DNA of 64,000 nucleotides from CAWDDA01 sp963813345 (lineage in GTDB: Bacteria > Acidobacteriota > Blastocatellia > RBC074), in the NCBI GenBank assembly GCA_963813345.1, contig CAWEYR010000022.1, positions 1 to 64,000 on the forward strand, written 5' to 3'. A model generated the notes under the pieces. The model was not told the DNA's origin and made no database searches. It saw only the letters and a list, made by a program, of their open reading frames with translations. The first letter of the stretch is position 1; the number at the start of each line of letters is the position of its first letter. Shown here piece by piece: positions 17,105 through 25,743 of this stretch. The translations under genes and the position numbers were made by a program.

Positions 17105-18915
17105 TCAGTGTTTTCGGCGCTCGTAGATTTTGGTGAAGAACTTGGTTGATCCGATTACAGCTTCGTCTTCGCTGACATCTCCACAGATCTTCACCAGTTC
17201 ATATTGCTCTTCAATCGCCTGCCCAAACCGCTGGTAATAATCACGGCCGAAAGCCTCACCGCCAAATTCGCGCATTGGCCGATTTGTTATCACAACAAAC
17301 GCTATTGGTTCCTTTGAAAGCTGCTCGATCGCTACAGCCTCGCCCTCCTCACTCATCATTCCAGGATGAAGGTTCTGGTGCCGAAGCGGATTCCTCCGTT
17401 CGCTTAGAAAGGTGAGATCGCTGCCTTCTGGAAGCACCGCCACCTTATCGTCCTGTTCTCGTTCTCGATCTCAGGAACTCGATGGTTTCTCTGTATGCCG
17501 GTCCAACCCCCGCGGGCAGGAAGAGAGTTCCTCGCGGTGAGCTCACAAGATCGCTATAACCGTTTCGGTACCGCACTGCAAAGACGACAGCAGCTGCAAT
17601 CAGGACTGCGCACAAGAGACCACGCCCGGCGTTGATCGCACAGGTCCGCATCACTGCACTTCCACTCCACTTTTCGAGAGACTCCGGAAGGCATTTCAGA
17701 AGCAGCATTGTCAGGATGATCAGCGAGGTGGGCAGAAAGAAGCTGCCAAAGGCTCCTCCGCTCGGTACGCGCAAAGCAACACGGCCGAGCACTAGTCAAA
17801 CTGTAAATCGCAACGATCATCAGATGCGTGCGCGTGGCTCTCCGTCGTTTCCATTCGACGATAATGATCAGGACAAGAATCACTGGCAGCCCGCGCAGCG
17901 GACTGCCGTCCCAACCTGCTGTAGTGGCTCTGATAAGCGCGACAAGGGCACCCGAGGCAATCGATAAGGCAATACACTTCATTAGCAGCGGTCTTGCGAT
18001 TTCTGCCTTGTGAATGCGGGCCCAGACCGCCGACAAAAGGGTGATCATCGATGCGACCAGAACACAGACGATTGCCCCCGCGGCAAGTTGGATTATCGAC
18101 GCGAGTGGCCGGTCAAGACCCGTTCTTTGCGAGTTGTAGTAGACAAGCGAAGCTGGCAAGTGCGTCAGAAAGAGGTGGCAGTCCTCGACGATCAGATTCC
18201 AGCCAAAGCGGTGCAAAAGCCAGCCAAAGACCGGAACAACAATCGCCAGGATGGGCAGGGCGAATACCGTGAATTGCTTCGCAACTCGGGTGTTCTTTTG
18301 AGTTGCATCAGAGGCATTCCACGCAATCGCCGCCAGTCCAGTAATTGCTGACACAATTCCGAACTCCTGTTTTGAGATTGCCGCGAGACCGGCGAAGAGT
18401 CCGGCAAGAGCGAGCTCACGCAGTTGCCGCTTCTCTGAGAAGCGCAGACAAAACAGAAGTGTCGCGAGTGAAAGGACCATCCCATGAAGAGCCGAATACG
18501 AGTAAGGCGAGATGAGATTCCCGGCAGGCTTGAAGACGCACCATAACAGAATGGCTGTCACGGCGAGCGCTGCGTCCATAGGAACCAGAAAACGGCGCGC
18601 GATACGATACGAGAGAATAAGAGCGACAATCGAAATCAGGACTCCGCTTGCCTGAAGGACCTCGAGCCGAGCTCCCCATATCCAGTAGAGAAGGGAATTG
18701 AAGAATGGCGAGAGCGGCGGATACATGTAGAAAACATCGCGATAGAGGACGTCGCCCTCGATCAGTCGCAATGGTAGGTCCATCTCTCTACCGCTATCAG
18801 CAATCGCGCTCGCCCAGCGTCTCCAGGAGAAGGCGAGCATGGCCACGAAGCTGAGTGTGATCGCAACGGGCGAGAGAAATCGGCTGTTCAGAAGAGTTAA
18901 TGAGCTGAAACGCAC
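17105..18915 (-). CDS. GT39-like membrane glycosyltransferase paralogue (two frameshifts)
   Basis: About 600 residues in three frames. Part 1 starts at a GTG (18915) and carries the same first-loop signature as its neighbour: DSGREMDLPLRLIEGDVLYRDVFYMYPPL, then NLISPYSYSALHGM matching NYISPYSFGALYGL of the paralogue, and about nine membrane helices. Part 2 resumes near 17793 as VLGRVALRVPSGGAFGSFFLPTSL, and part 3 near 17455 as EQDDKVAVLPEGSDLTFLSER...NRPMREFGGEAFGRDYY, the periplasmic tail. Each join needs removal of one base. The sequence is conserved across the joins, so the enzyme is probably intact in the cell. The tail ERRNPLRHQNLHPGMM parallels RRYPFREEIIHPGFL of the neighbour. Donor and acceptor are unknown. 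Confidence 0.78.
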
Positions 18916-19036
18916 CGCGCGAGACGCTATTGCAGCGCGACCGAGCTTGTCAAGTTTTCCAGGCGTGGGCTAGCATAACGGTTCATTGTTGTTCTCAAGA
19001 GACCTTGGCCCGACAGCCGCATTGGAAGGACATAAA

Positions 19037-20296
19037 TTGATCATTGACCACCTCGCACGATCACTCGCCGAAGCGGACCCCGAAATCGCAGCGGCTATCG
19101 ATAACGAAGTTGCGCGCCAGCAGCAGTGCCTCGAGCTGATTGCTTCAGAGAACTTTGTCTCCGAAGCAGTGCTCGAAGCAGCTGGCTCCGTGTTTACGAA
19201 CAAGTACGCCGAAGGGTATCCGGGACGCCGGTACTATGGTGGATGCGAGTTTGTCGATGTGGTTGAGCGACTCGCAATAGATCGAGCGAAACAACTTTTC
19301 GGAGCTGAGCACGTCAACGTCCAGCCACATTCAGGAACCCAGGCCAACATAGCAGTCTACCTGACCGCGCTCAACCAGGGTGACACGATTCTCGGGATGG
19401 ACCTTTCGCATGGTGGACATCTGACGCACGGACATCCGCTCAATTTCTCGGGAAGAACCTACAACGTTGTCGCTTACGGTGTGCGAAAAGATGACGAAAC
19501 AATCGACTATGACCAGATGGAGCGACTGGCAGCCGAGCACAAACCGAAGATGATTGTGTGCGGCGCATCAGCGTACTCGAGGACCATCGATTTTGAGCGC
19601 ATTGCTGCGATCGCTCACGGCGCTGGCGCTCTGGTCATGGCGGACATTGCTCACATCGCCGGACTCGTGGCCACGGGTTTGCATCCTTCTCCGGTGCCCC
19701 ATTGTGATTTTGTAACGACGACGACGCACAAAACGCTGAGAGGTCCTCGAGCAGGAATGATCATGTGCAAAGAGAATTTCGCAAAGGATCTCGATCGCAC
19801 GGTGTTCCCCGGCACCCAGGGCGGTCCGCTCGTGCACATCATTGCTGCAAAAGCCGTGAGTTTCAAAGAAGCACTCGCGCCGGAGTTCAAAGCCTATCAG
19901 CAACAGATAGTCCTCAACGCGAAAGCGCTCGCGTCGGCAATCGCCGATGCCGGCTTTCGAGTTGTCTCGAATGGCACTGACAATCACATGTTCCTGCTGG
20001 ATGTTTTCTCAAAAGGTGTTACGGGAAAGGTTGCAGAAAAGGCACTCGAGTCTGCGATGATCACAGTCAACAAGAACACCATTCCCTTCGATACCAACCC
20101 CCCGCTCGTCGCGAGTGGAATCCGAATCGGCACGCCTGCTCTCACGACACGCGCAATGCGTGAAGCCGAAATGCGAGAGGTAGCGAATCTGCTAGCTGAG
20201 GTGCTCAACGCACCGGAAGACGAAACCGTGCGACAAAGGGTTCGAGACAGCGTACTCGAGCTCACCTCGAGATTCCCGCTCTATCCAAACCGGTAA
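19037..20296 (+). CDS. glyA: Serine hydroxymethyltransferase
   Basis: 420 residues from the TTG at 19037, which has GGAAGGA six bases upstream; a TTG at 18986 is an alternative. Diagnostic blocks: QQQCLELIASENFVS, NKYAEGYPGRRYYGGCEFVD, HSGTQANIAVY, DLSHGGHLTHGHPLNFSG, DIAHIAGLVATG and the PLP lysine in TTTHKTLRGPRAG (about residue 232). It interconverts serine and glycine with tetrahydrofolate, supplying 5,10-methylene-THF. It is divergent from the second glycosyltransferase and convergent with the DapA-like gene. A hairpin of CGAAGACG units begins at its stop codon. folC, another folate gene, lies 38 kb away in the window. Confidence 0.96.
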   Translation: MIIDHLARSLAEADPEIAAAIDNEVARQQQCLELIASENFVSEAVLEAAGSVFTNKYAEGYPGRRYYGGCEFVDVVERLAIDRAKQLFGAEHVNVQPHSGTQANIAVYLTALNQGDTILGMDLSHGGHLTHGHPLNFSGRTYNVVAYGVRKDDETIDYDQMERLAAEHKPKMIVCGASAYSRTIDFERIAAIAHGAGALVMADIAHIAGLVATGLHPSPVPHCDFVTTTTHKTLRGPRAGMIMCKENFAKDLDRTVFPGTQGGPLVHIIAAKAVSFKEALAPEFKAYQQQIVLNAKALASAIADAGFRVVSNGTDNHMFLLDVFSKGVTGKVAEKALESAMITVNKNTIPFDTNPPLVASGIRIGTPALTTRAMREAEMREVANLLAEVLNAPEDETVRQRVRDSVLELTSRFPLYPNR

Positions 20297-20411
20297 GAAA
20301 GTCTCACGCGAAGACGCGAAGACGCGAAGAAGAAATAAGAATGGGCCTTCAGTTAGGATCGTTTTCTTCTTCGCGTCTTCGCGTTCTTCGCGTCTTCGCG
20401 TGAGATTCTCT
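20297..20411. repeat. Inverted repeat built of short tandem units (CGAAGACG family)
   Basis: The left arm from 20297 is a run of ACGCGAAG units after GTCTCACGCG; the right arm to about 20411 is its complement (CTTCGCGTCTTCGCG... CGTGAGA). The arms are about 40 bp around a 25-30 bp loop. The element sits immediately after glyA, facing the DapA-like gene. It has the same design as the hairpins at 51353, 54273 and 63597: each arm is an imperfect tandem of an 8-11 bp purine-rich unit. Confidence 0.85.
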
Positions 20412-20422
20412 TTGGGAATGAT

Positions 20423-21538
20423 TCACGCGCCAGGCTTCAGCCTGGCGCTCCCAGGTACGTGGAGTCCCACTGTCTGCCAGAGGTGGCTTGAAGTGTTCCG
20501 GGAGCGCTCAGAGTAAGCTTCGTAGGTTTCCCGGAATCTCGAAGCTTCGTCGTGTGACAATGCGCGCGTGCCGTGGCCGACTACTGCACCTGATTCATTC
20601 GATATCACGCCATCGAATGCTAAAGCCTGCTTGATACAGGCGATCGTTTTCTTGCGAGAGATCTGCTCAAACTCTGTGAACAGGTCTCGATAGGTAGTGA
20701 TCAGCTCGGCATCGCCTGACCAGCACGAGCGCCACGCTTTTTGCCATTCACGCGGCTGGACATTCGCCGGCCCCGAGACAACTCCAATCGGCAGCGTGTC
20801 GTGGAGCAAATAGTCTCGCCATCCTTCGCGAATCCTGCCGGCAAAACCTTTCTTGGGCATGAACCAATCAAACACCAGCATCGCATTGCCAATATAGATT
20901 CCGAATTCTCCCGGCTGCTTAAAATGAAGTGCTGCCTTCGTGTAGTTGCCGAGCACAGCTCGTGAGGCTGAGACTTTGATACCGGAAACCCATTCGAGCC
21001 GGCTTAGCTCTTTCACGATTCGTGTTCTGATGTGCGATGCGTGTCCGGGCGCTGCGATGTCGGCATTATCATAAAGAAAAACTGGAAGGTCTCGCTGCGA
21101 AGGCTCGAGCAGCCCGGCAATATCTCGTTGAAAAAAGCGCACGATATCAGATTCGTGGAGATCGCCGATTGCGAGAGGTGCGATTACCACCGCGTCGGCA
21201 CCTACATGAAGCGCCTGCTCGAGATTCTCCAGCGTTTCTCGACTGTTCGACCCGTTGACGCCAACCCACGCTTCGACAGCGCGAACGCCACGTTCAGTGA
21301 GCGAGCGATTGATCTGGCGTACCTCATCTACCGTAATCTCAATCGTGCGCTGCCGCTCGGTGTTTTCGAGCCGGTTCCACTCACCAGTAGTGCCCGCTCC
21401 AAATACCATGTCAGCGCCAAAGCCATCCTGAACGACGTGTCGAATTACACGCCGCTGCTCGTCTTCGATAACCCTGCCGGAGTCATCGAAAATCGTGACT
21501 GTGGGAACGCTCAGGCCTCTTCTTGGTGTATATCTCAT
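20423..21538 (-). CDS. Dihydrodipicolinate synthase/N-acetylneuraminate lyase family aldolase
   Basis: 371 residues, longer than DapA (about 290). A TIM-barrel aldolase of the DapA/NAL family: GLSVPTVTIFDD, FGAGTTGEWNRLE (the GTTGE motif), VEAWVGVNGSNSRETLENLEQALHVGADAVVIAPLAIG, LPVFLYDN (the YNxP position reads YDNAD) and SGIKVSASR, which carries the Schiff-base Lys. The changed YDN motif and extra C-terminal 80 residues argue against true lysine-pathway DapA. A keto-acid or sugar-acid aldolase is as likely. ATG 21538 overlaps the rsmB stop as ATGA, so it is the last gene of the uvrB-aroC-def-fmt-rsmB operon. The last seven residues come from a palindromic repeat. Confidence 0.75.
   Translation of the reverse strand: MRYTPRRGLSVPTVTIFDDSGRVIEDEQRRVIRHVVQDGFGADMVFGAGTTGEWNRLENTERQRTIEITVDEVRQINRSLTERGVRAVEAWVGVNGSNSRETLENLEQALHVGADAVVIAPLAIGDLHESDIVRFFQRDIAGLLEPSQRDLPVFLYDNADIAAPGHASHIRTRIVKELSRLEWVSGIKVSASRAVLGNYTKAALHFKQPGEFGIYIGNAMLVFDWFMPKKGFAGRIREGWRDYLLHDTLPIGVVSGPANVQPREWQKAWRSCWSGDAELITTYRDLFTEFEQISRKKTIACIKQALAFDGVISNESGAVVGHGTRALSHDEASRFRETYEAYSERSRNTSSHLWQTVGLHVPGSARLKPGA
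20427..20448. repeat. Short REP-like palindrome overlapping a coding end
   Basis: GCGCCAGGCTTCAGCCTGGC and two more bases form a near-perfect 9-bp-arm hairpin. The DapA-like frame ends through it, so the residues ARLKPGA at that C-terminus are palindrome-encoded. Confidence 0.7.
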
Positions 21539-22927
21539 CGACGCTTCCAGAGAACGCACAGGAAGAAAGATTCCGATCCCTGTCGATGAGTGAAAGTACG
21601 CGCGCCAAATTGTGAAGTCAACAGCGGCTGCCAGTCGATGCCGAGCTCAATTAATCGGTCGCGCGTAACGTCGCGAAATTCCGGATGATCAGATTTGAAT
21701 TGCGCGATCACCTGCTCGCCTTCCTCCGGCTCAGTTGAGCAAACGGCATACGTCAGGAGCCCTCCAGGCCGGACTACGCGTGCTGCATTTGACATGATGC
21801 CGTATTGCAGATTCGCGAGCTCCCCGAGAGTGGTCTCGTTCATTCGCCATTTGATTTCAGGATGCTTCGCCAGCGTTCCAAGACCGCTGCACGGCGCATC
21901 TACGAGGACACAGTCGAACGACGATTCGAGAAAGGGAAGCGAGGTCGAGGCGTCCAGAGCCATTAGACACATCCTCGTAACCCCGAGCCTGGTTGCAATC
22001 GCCTGCATAGCGCGAAGGCGATGCAGATGAAGGTCCGATGCAACAACGATCGAATCGCCTTCAAGTCGAGAAGCAATGAGCGTCGCCTTGCTTCCGGGAG
22101 CGGCACAAAGATCGAGTATTCGTGTCTTGTTGTTCTGCGTCTCGCGGATGTCGACAGCAGCAGCCGCGACAAGCTGAGACGCTTCGTCCTGAAAATACAA
22201 CCATCCGTTCCTGACCGGCTCGGATTCGGGCGACAAGTGGCCGCGCTCGATGACGTATGCGCCAGGCGCAAGTGGGGACGCGGTGAAAGCAAGGTCGTGA
22301 GCAACAAGCCACGCTCGAGTTTGATCGACAGGGGCTCTAAACGGATTGAATCGAAACGCTGCCTCTGGCGTTCGATTCATGGCCAGTGCGAGTTGATGCG
22401 CCTCATCTTCGCCCATCCGTTCCCGCCAGCGTTTGAGTAACCACGCAGGGTGAGACGTACCGATGGCTTCTCGCTCAAGGCTGTCAGCCACATCCGTCGT
22501 CAGATCACTTATGGGGGCACTCAACTCGCGTTGTGCTGTCCTGAGTACTGCGTTCACAAATGACACCGCGCTCTTGAGGCGATGTTTCCGCACCAGGTTC
22601 ACGCTCTCGTTGATAGCCGCGTGAGCCGGAACTCTTGACAGAAAGCGAAGCTGGTAGATTCCAAGACGAAGCGCAATCAGAACCTTGGTATCAATTCTGG
22701 CTGTGGAGCGCCGGCTGTAGCGCTCAATCAGGAAATCGAGGAGTCCCTGCCATCGCAGCACGCCAAGCACAAGCTCTTGCAGGAGCGCGCGGTCTTCCCG
22801 TTTTTGCAGACGTGAAACGCTCAGATGCCAGGAGAGGTGTGACAAACGCGCGATCGACTTCTACGCTCAACAGCGCTTCGAAAGCGCGATCGCGCGCTGG
22901 TGAAACTGAAACGGAGTCAAGGCTCAA
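21535..22927 (-). CDS. rsmB: 16S rRNA (cytosine967-C5)-methyltransferase RsmB (one frameshift)
   Basis: About 460 residues, read in two frames. The N-terminus begins at a TTG at 22927 that overlaps the fmt stop (TTGA): SPARDRAFEALLSVEVDRAF...LLASERFTSA; it then shifts at the A-run 22801-22805 into KREDRALLQELVLGVLRWQ. Dropping one A gives a seamless NusB-like domain. The C-terminal MTase domain has DLCAAPGSKATLIAS (SAM), DAPCSGLGTLAKHPEIKW (motif IV Cys) and AVCSTEPEEGEQV (motif VI catalytic Cys). It modifies C967 of 16S rRNA. The TTGA overlap with fmt and the ATGA overlap with the next gene indicate coupled translation. Confidence 0.92.
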
Positions 22928-23878
22928 TCCAGCAACATCCCGATCGCAATGTGAGGGCCATTCAGATAGTCGCGCGCAGTCATCGCGCGCCTTCCTTCCG
23001 GTTGAACCTCGGTAACCCTCAGTACGGTTCCGTCACCACAGAAGACAGAAAAGTCATCCTTCGACACCGCGACAACAGTTCCAGGTTCAATGGCACGCGT
23101 GACCTCAACGGAGCCCATGTCTTCCGCCCTGGCGGCAAGTATTTCCAGACGGTCGCCAGCGACAAAAGTATGGCAACCCGGAAACGGTGTGAACCCGCGC
23201 AGGCGATCGCAAATCGCAGTCGCGGGCAGTGACCAGTTAACGCGCGCGTCTTCGCGTTTGAGCATGCGAGCTTGACTTGCCTCGGCTTCATTCTGAGATG
23301 AGAGGGACGATTGTGCCATCCTCGACTCGCTTCAGCGTGTCGATGATCAATTCAGACCCGAGGCGCGATAGTCTGGCCGCCAGTTCCGGGGCGGTTTCGT
23401 TCTCATAGATTGGCGTTGCGCGCTGTAGCAGTATCGGACCGGTGTCGAGCCCTTCGTCCATTTGCATGATGGTGACTCCGGTTTCGCTTTCTCCATTCGC
23501 GATCGCCCAATTGATAGGCGCGGCTCCGCGATACTTGGGGAGCAGCGAAAAGTGCACATTGATACAGCCGTGTTTCGGGGCATCGAGCATCCATTTTGGA
23601 AGGATCTTTCCATAGGCTGCGACGACGCAGACATCGACGCTCGCGAGCAGTGGTTCGAGTTCTGTGCGTGCTTCATCCGTACGGATCTTTGGCGGTTGCA
23701 GTACGCGCAGTCCGCGCGCCTTCGCGAACACCTTAACTGGAGGTTCAGTAATGACCTGTCGTCGGCCCACCGGCCGGTCCGGTTGGGTCATAACGGCGAT
23801 GACCTCGTGACCGGCACCGATCAGAGCTTCCAGAATCGGAACCGCAAGCGCCGGTGTACCCATGAAAATCAGAGTCAT
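22924..23878 (-). CDS. fmt: Methionyl-tRNA formyltransferase (one frameshift)
   Basis: About 318 residues in two frames. Part 1: MTLIFMGTPALAVPILEAL, the folate-binding core, VVAAYGKILPKWML, NVHFSLLPKYRGAAPINWAI (N/H/D catalytic loop region, SLLP) and TGVTIMQMDEGLDTGPIL. Part 2 resumes at SQNEAEASQARMLKREDARVNW, then RGFTPFPGCHTF and the OB-like C-terminal domain to the stop at 22924. One base missing near 23293 joins PLIS to QNEAEAS. It formylates initiator Met-tRNA using 10-formyl-THF; the def gene product just upstream removes that formyl group later. A 150-bp inverted repeat separates it from def, while the rsmB start overlaps its stop. Confidence 0.93.
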
Positions 23879-23884
23879 ACTAAG

Positions 23885-24032
23885 AAAGGGGTCGGGGGTC
23901 AGGGGTCAGGGGTCGGGGTATGGAGTTCAAGCTTTAGCTTGCTCTTCATGCACAGCTAGCAATGACAGAAGAGCAACTAAAGCTCGAACTCCATCCCCCG
24001 ACCCCCGACCCCTGACCCCTGACCCCTTCTTC
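23885..24032. repeat. Composite inverted repeat between def and fmt (families F and GGGTCAG)
   Basis: Outer arms are tandem GGGGTCAGGGGTC-type units (23888-23915) complemented at 23995-24028. Inner arms are GAGTTCAAGCTTTAGCTTGC, complemented imperfectly near 23972-23992; the inner arm matches the hairpin at 7709. It lies inside an operon, immediately after the def stop and before the fmt start, so readthrough past it must occur or fmt has its own promoter. Confidence 0.85.
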
Positions 24033-24545
24033 CTACTCCCATTCGCCCAGCTTGATCTTTCTTTTGATCTTGCGCTTGATAAGATCGCGTTTGAGGGGAC
24101 TGATGTATTCGATGAAGACTTTTCCGTGAATGTGATCGGTCTCGTGAAGGACGCAGCGCGCCGCGAGGCCCTGAGCTTCGAACGTAAACTCTTTGCCGTC
24201 AAGATCGAGCGCCGTTACAGTAACGATCTCCGGCCGCTCGACCTCGATGTAGATTCCAGGAAAGCTGAGACAGCCCTCCTCGCTGACGATGCTGCCTTTT
24301 GTTTCCACAATCTGCGGATTGATGCACACGATCCTCTGATCCTGATCTCGACCGCCGCTTGTGTCCATCACGAATAGCTGCTGCGAAAGTGCCACCTGGT
24401 TTGCGGCAAGACCCACACCGCGCACATCGTACATGGTTTCAAACATGTTCCCGACAAAATTGACCAGATTCCCGTCGATATTGGTGACGGGCGCCGCGTC
24501 TTCGGTGAGCACTGGATCGCCGTATTTGACAATACTCAGCTTCAT
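24033..24545 (-). CDS. def: Peptide deformylase
   Basis: 170 residues from the ATG at 24545 (MKLSIVKYGDPVL). All three metal-site motifs are present: GVGLAANQVA (GxGLAAxQ), EEGCLSFP (EGCLS, Cys ligand) and LHETDHIHGKVF (HExDH, two His ligands and catalytic Glu). It removes the N-formyl group from nascent proteins. The tail is very basic (KRDLIKRKIKRKIK), a common ribosome-facing helix in this family. It starts 8 bp after aroC. The upstream in-frame extension to 24674 overlaps the aroC coding end and is rejected. Confidence 0.96.
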   Translation of the reverse strand: MKLSIVKYGDPVLTEDAAPVTNIDGNLVNFVGNMFETMYDVRGVGLAANQVALSQQLFVMDTSGGRDQDQRIVCINPQIVETKGSIVSEEGCLSFPGIYIEVERPEIVTVTALDLDGKEFTFEAQGLAARCVLHETDHIHGKVFIEYISPLKRDLIKRKIKRKIKLGEWE

Positions 24546-24552
24546 AAGCTTC

Positions 24553-25725
24553 TTAATATGAACGCAGCTGTTCGCAATAGCTATCGAAGTTTCGTCGCAT
24601 CTCAGAAAGTGAATCGCCACCGAATTTCGTGCGCATAGCACGTGCCAGCACAACTGCCACCATCGCTTCGCCAATAACTCCTGCCGCAGGCACCGCCGTA
24701 ATGTCGGACCGCTCGAAGTTGGCTTCCATCGCCTCCTTGGTTTCGATGTTCACGCTTCGCAGTGCTTTTCGCAAAGTCGAAATCGGCTTGAGATACCCTC
24801 TGACGCGCACTTCCTGACCATTGGTCACTCCGCCTTCCAAACCTCCGGCGTTATTCGATGTGCGCGAAAACGTTTCCGTCTCCTGATCGTATGCAATCTC
24901 ATCGTGAACGAGCGAGCCGGGACGCGCAGCATTCGACACGCCCGAGCCGATCTCGACAGCTTTCACGGCGTGTATAGACATGACAGCCTGACCAAGCTGA
25001 CCATCAAGTTTTTCGACCCAGCTGACGTGCGATCCGAGACCCGGAGGACATCCCCTGGCTACAACCTCAAACACGCCTCCAAGCGTGTCTCCCGCAGCCT
25101 GCGCCTCATCAATCCTCGCAATCTGTTTCTGCTCGATCTCTTTATCTATGCACCTGAGAACAGTGTCATCGTAAACCGATTCAATGCGGTCCCAGGCGAC
25201 ATTCCGGTACGGGATTTCAATACCGCCCAGGTCTGCAGTATGGCTGGCAACGCGGATACCAAACTCGGCAAGCAGCAATTTTGCGAGCGCGCCAGAGGCG
25301 ACTCGCATTGTTGTTTCGCGCGCGCTTGCCCGCTCGAGTATGTCTCTCAGATCGTGCCGATCATACTTGAGTCCGCCTGCAAGGTCGGCGTGCCCAGGCC
25401 GCGGCCGAGTAACCTTGCGCTCGCGGGCTGGAGGTGCTGACAGCGGTTCGGCAGACATCACCTCTACCCAGTTCTTGAAATCGCGATTCTCTACCTGAAG
25501 CGTCACTGGCGAGCCCAGCGTTTCGCCGTGTCTGACGCCTGAAAGAATCTCGACCTTGTCCGATTCGATTTTCATCCGGCCGCCGCGACCGTACCCTTGC
25601 TGGCGACGCCACAGCTCGTGATTGATGAAAGCCGGATCGACCTTAAGGCCGGCGGGCAAACCTTCTACGATTGCCGTCAGCGCGCGTCCGTGAGATTCGC
25701 CGGAAGTTGTAAACCTGAAGCCCAT
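24553..25725 (-). CDS. aroC: Chorismate synthase
   Basis: 390 residues, full length. MGFRFTTSGESHGRALTAIVEGLPAG is the first family signature (GESHG); RRQQGYGRGGRMKIESD and DGVLRHGETLGSP-like SGVRHGETLGSPVTL follow; RPRPGHADLAGGLKY is the second signature; and RASARETTMRVASGALAK is the third. It converts 5-enolpyruvylshikimate-3-phosphate to chorismate using reduced FMN, the last common step of aromatic amino-acid and folate synthesis. It starts 18 bp after uvrB and ends 8 bp before def on the same strand. The pairing with uvrB is a local arrangement without obvious functional link. Confidence 0.97.
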   Translation of the reverse strand: MGFRFTTSGESHGRALTAIVEGLPAGLKVDPAFINHELWRRQQGYGRGGRMKIESDKVEILSGVRHGETLGSPVTLQVENRDFKNWVEVMSAEPLSAPPARERKVTRPRPGHADLAGGLKYDRHDLRDILERASARETTMRVASGALAKLLLAEFGIRVASHTADLGGIEIPYRNVAWDRIESVYDDTVLRCIDKEIEQKQIARIDEAQAAGDTLGGVFEVVARGCPPGLGSHVSWVEKLDGQLGQAVMSIHAVKAVEIGSGVSNAARPGSLVHDEIAYDQETETFSRTSNNAGGLEGGVTNGQEVRVRGYLKPISTLRKALRSVNIETKEAMEANFERSDITAVPAAGVIGEAMVAVVLARAMRTKFGGDSLSEMRRNFDSYCEQLRSY

Positions 25726-25743
25726 CTTTTTGGTGCGAGAGCG

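Noticed and set aside
20297..20411. CRISPR-like array of short repeats
   Set aside because: The repeated units abut each other without spacers and are mirrored as complementary arms; no cas gene is present.
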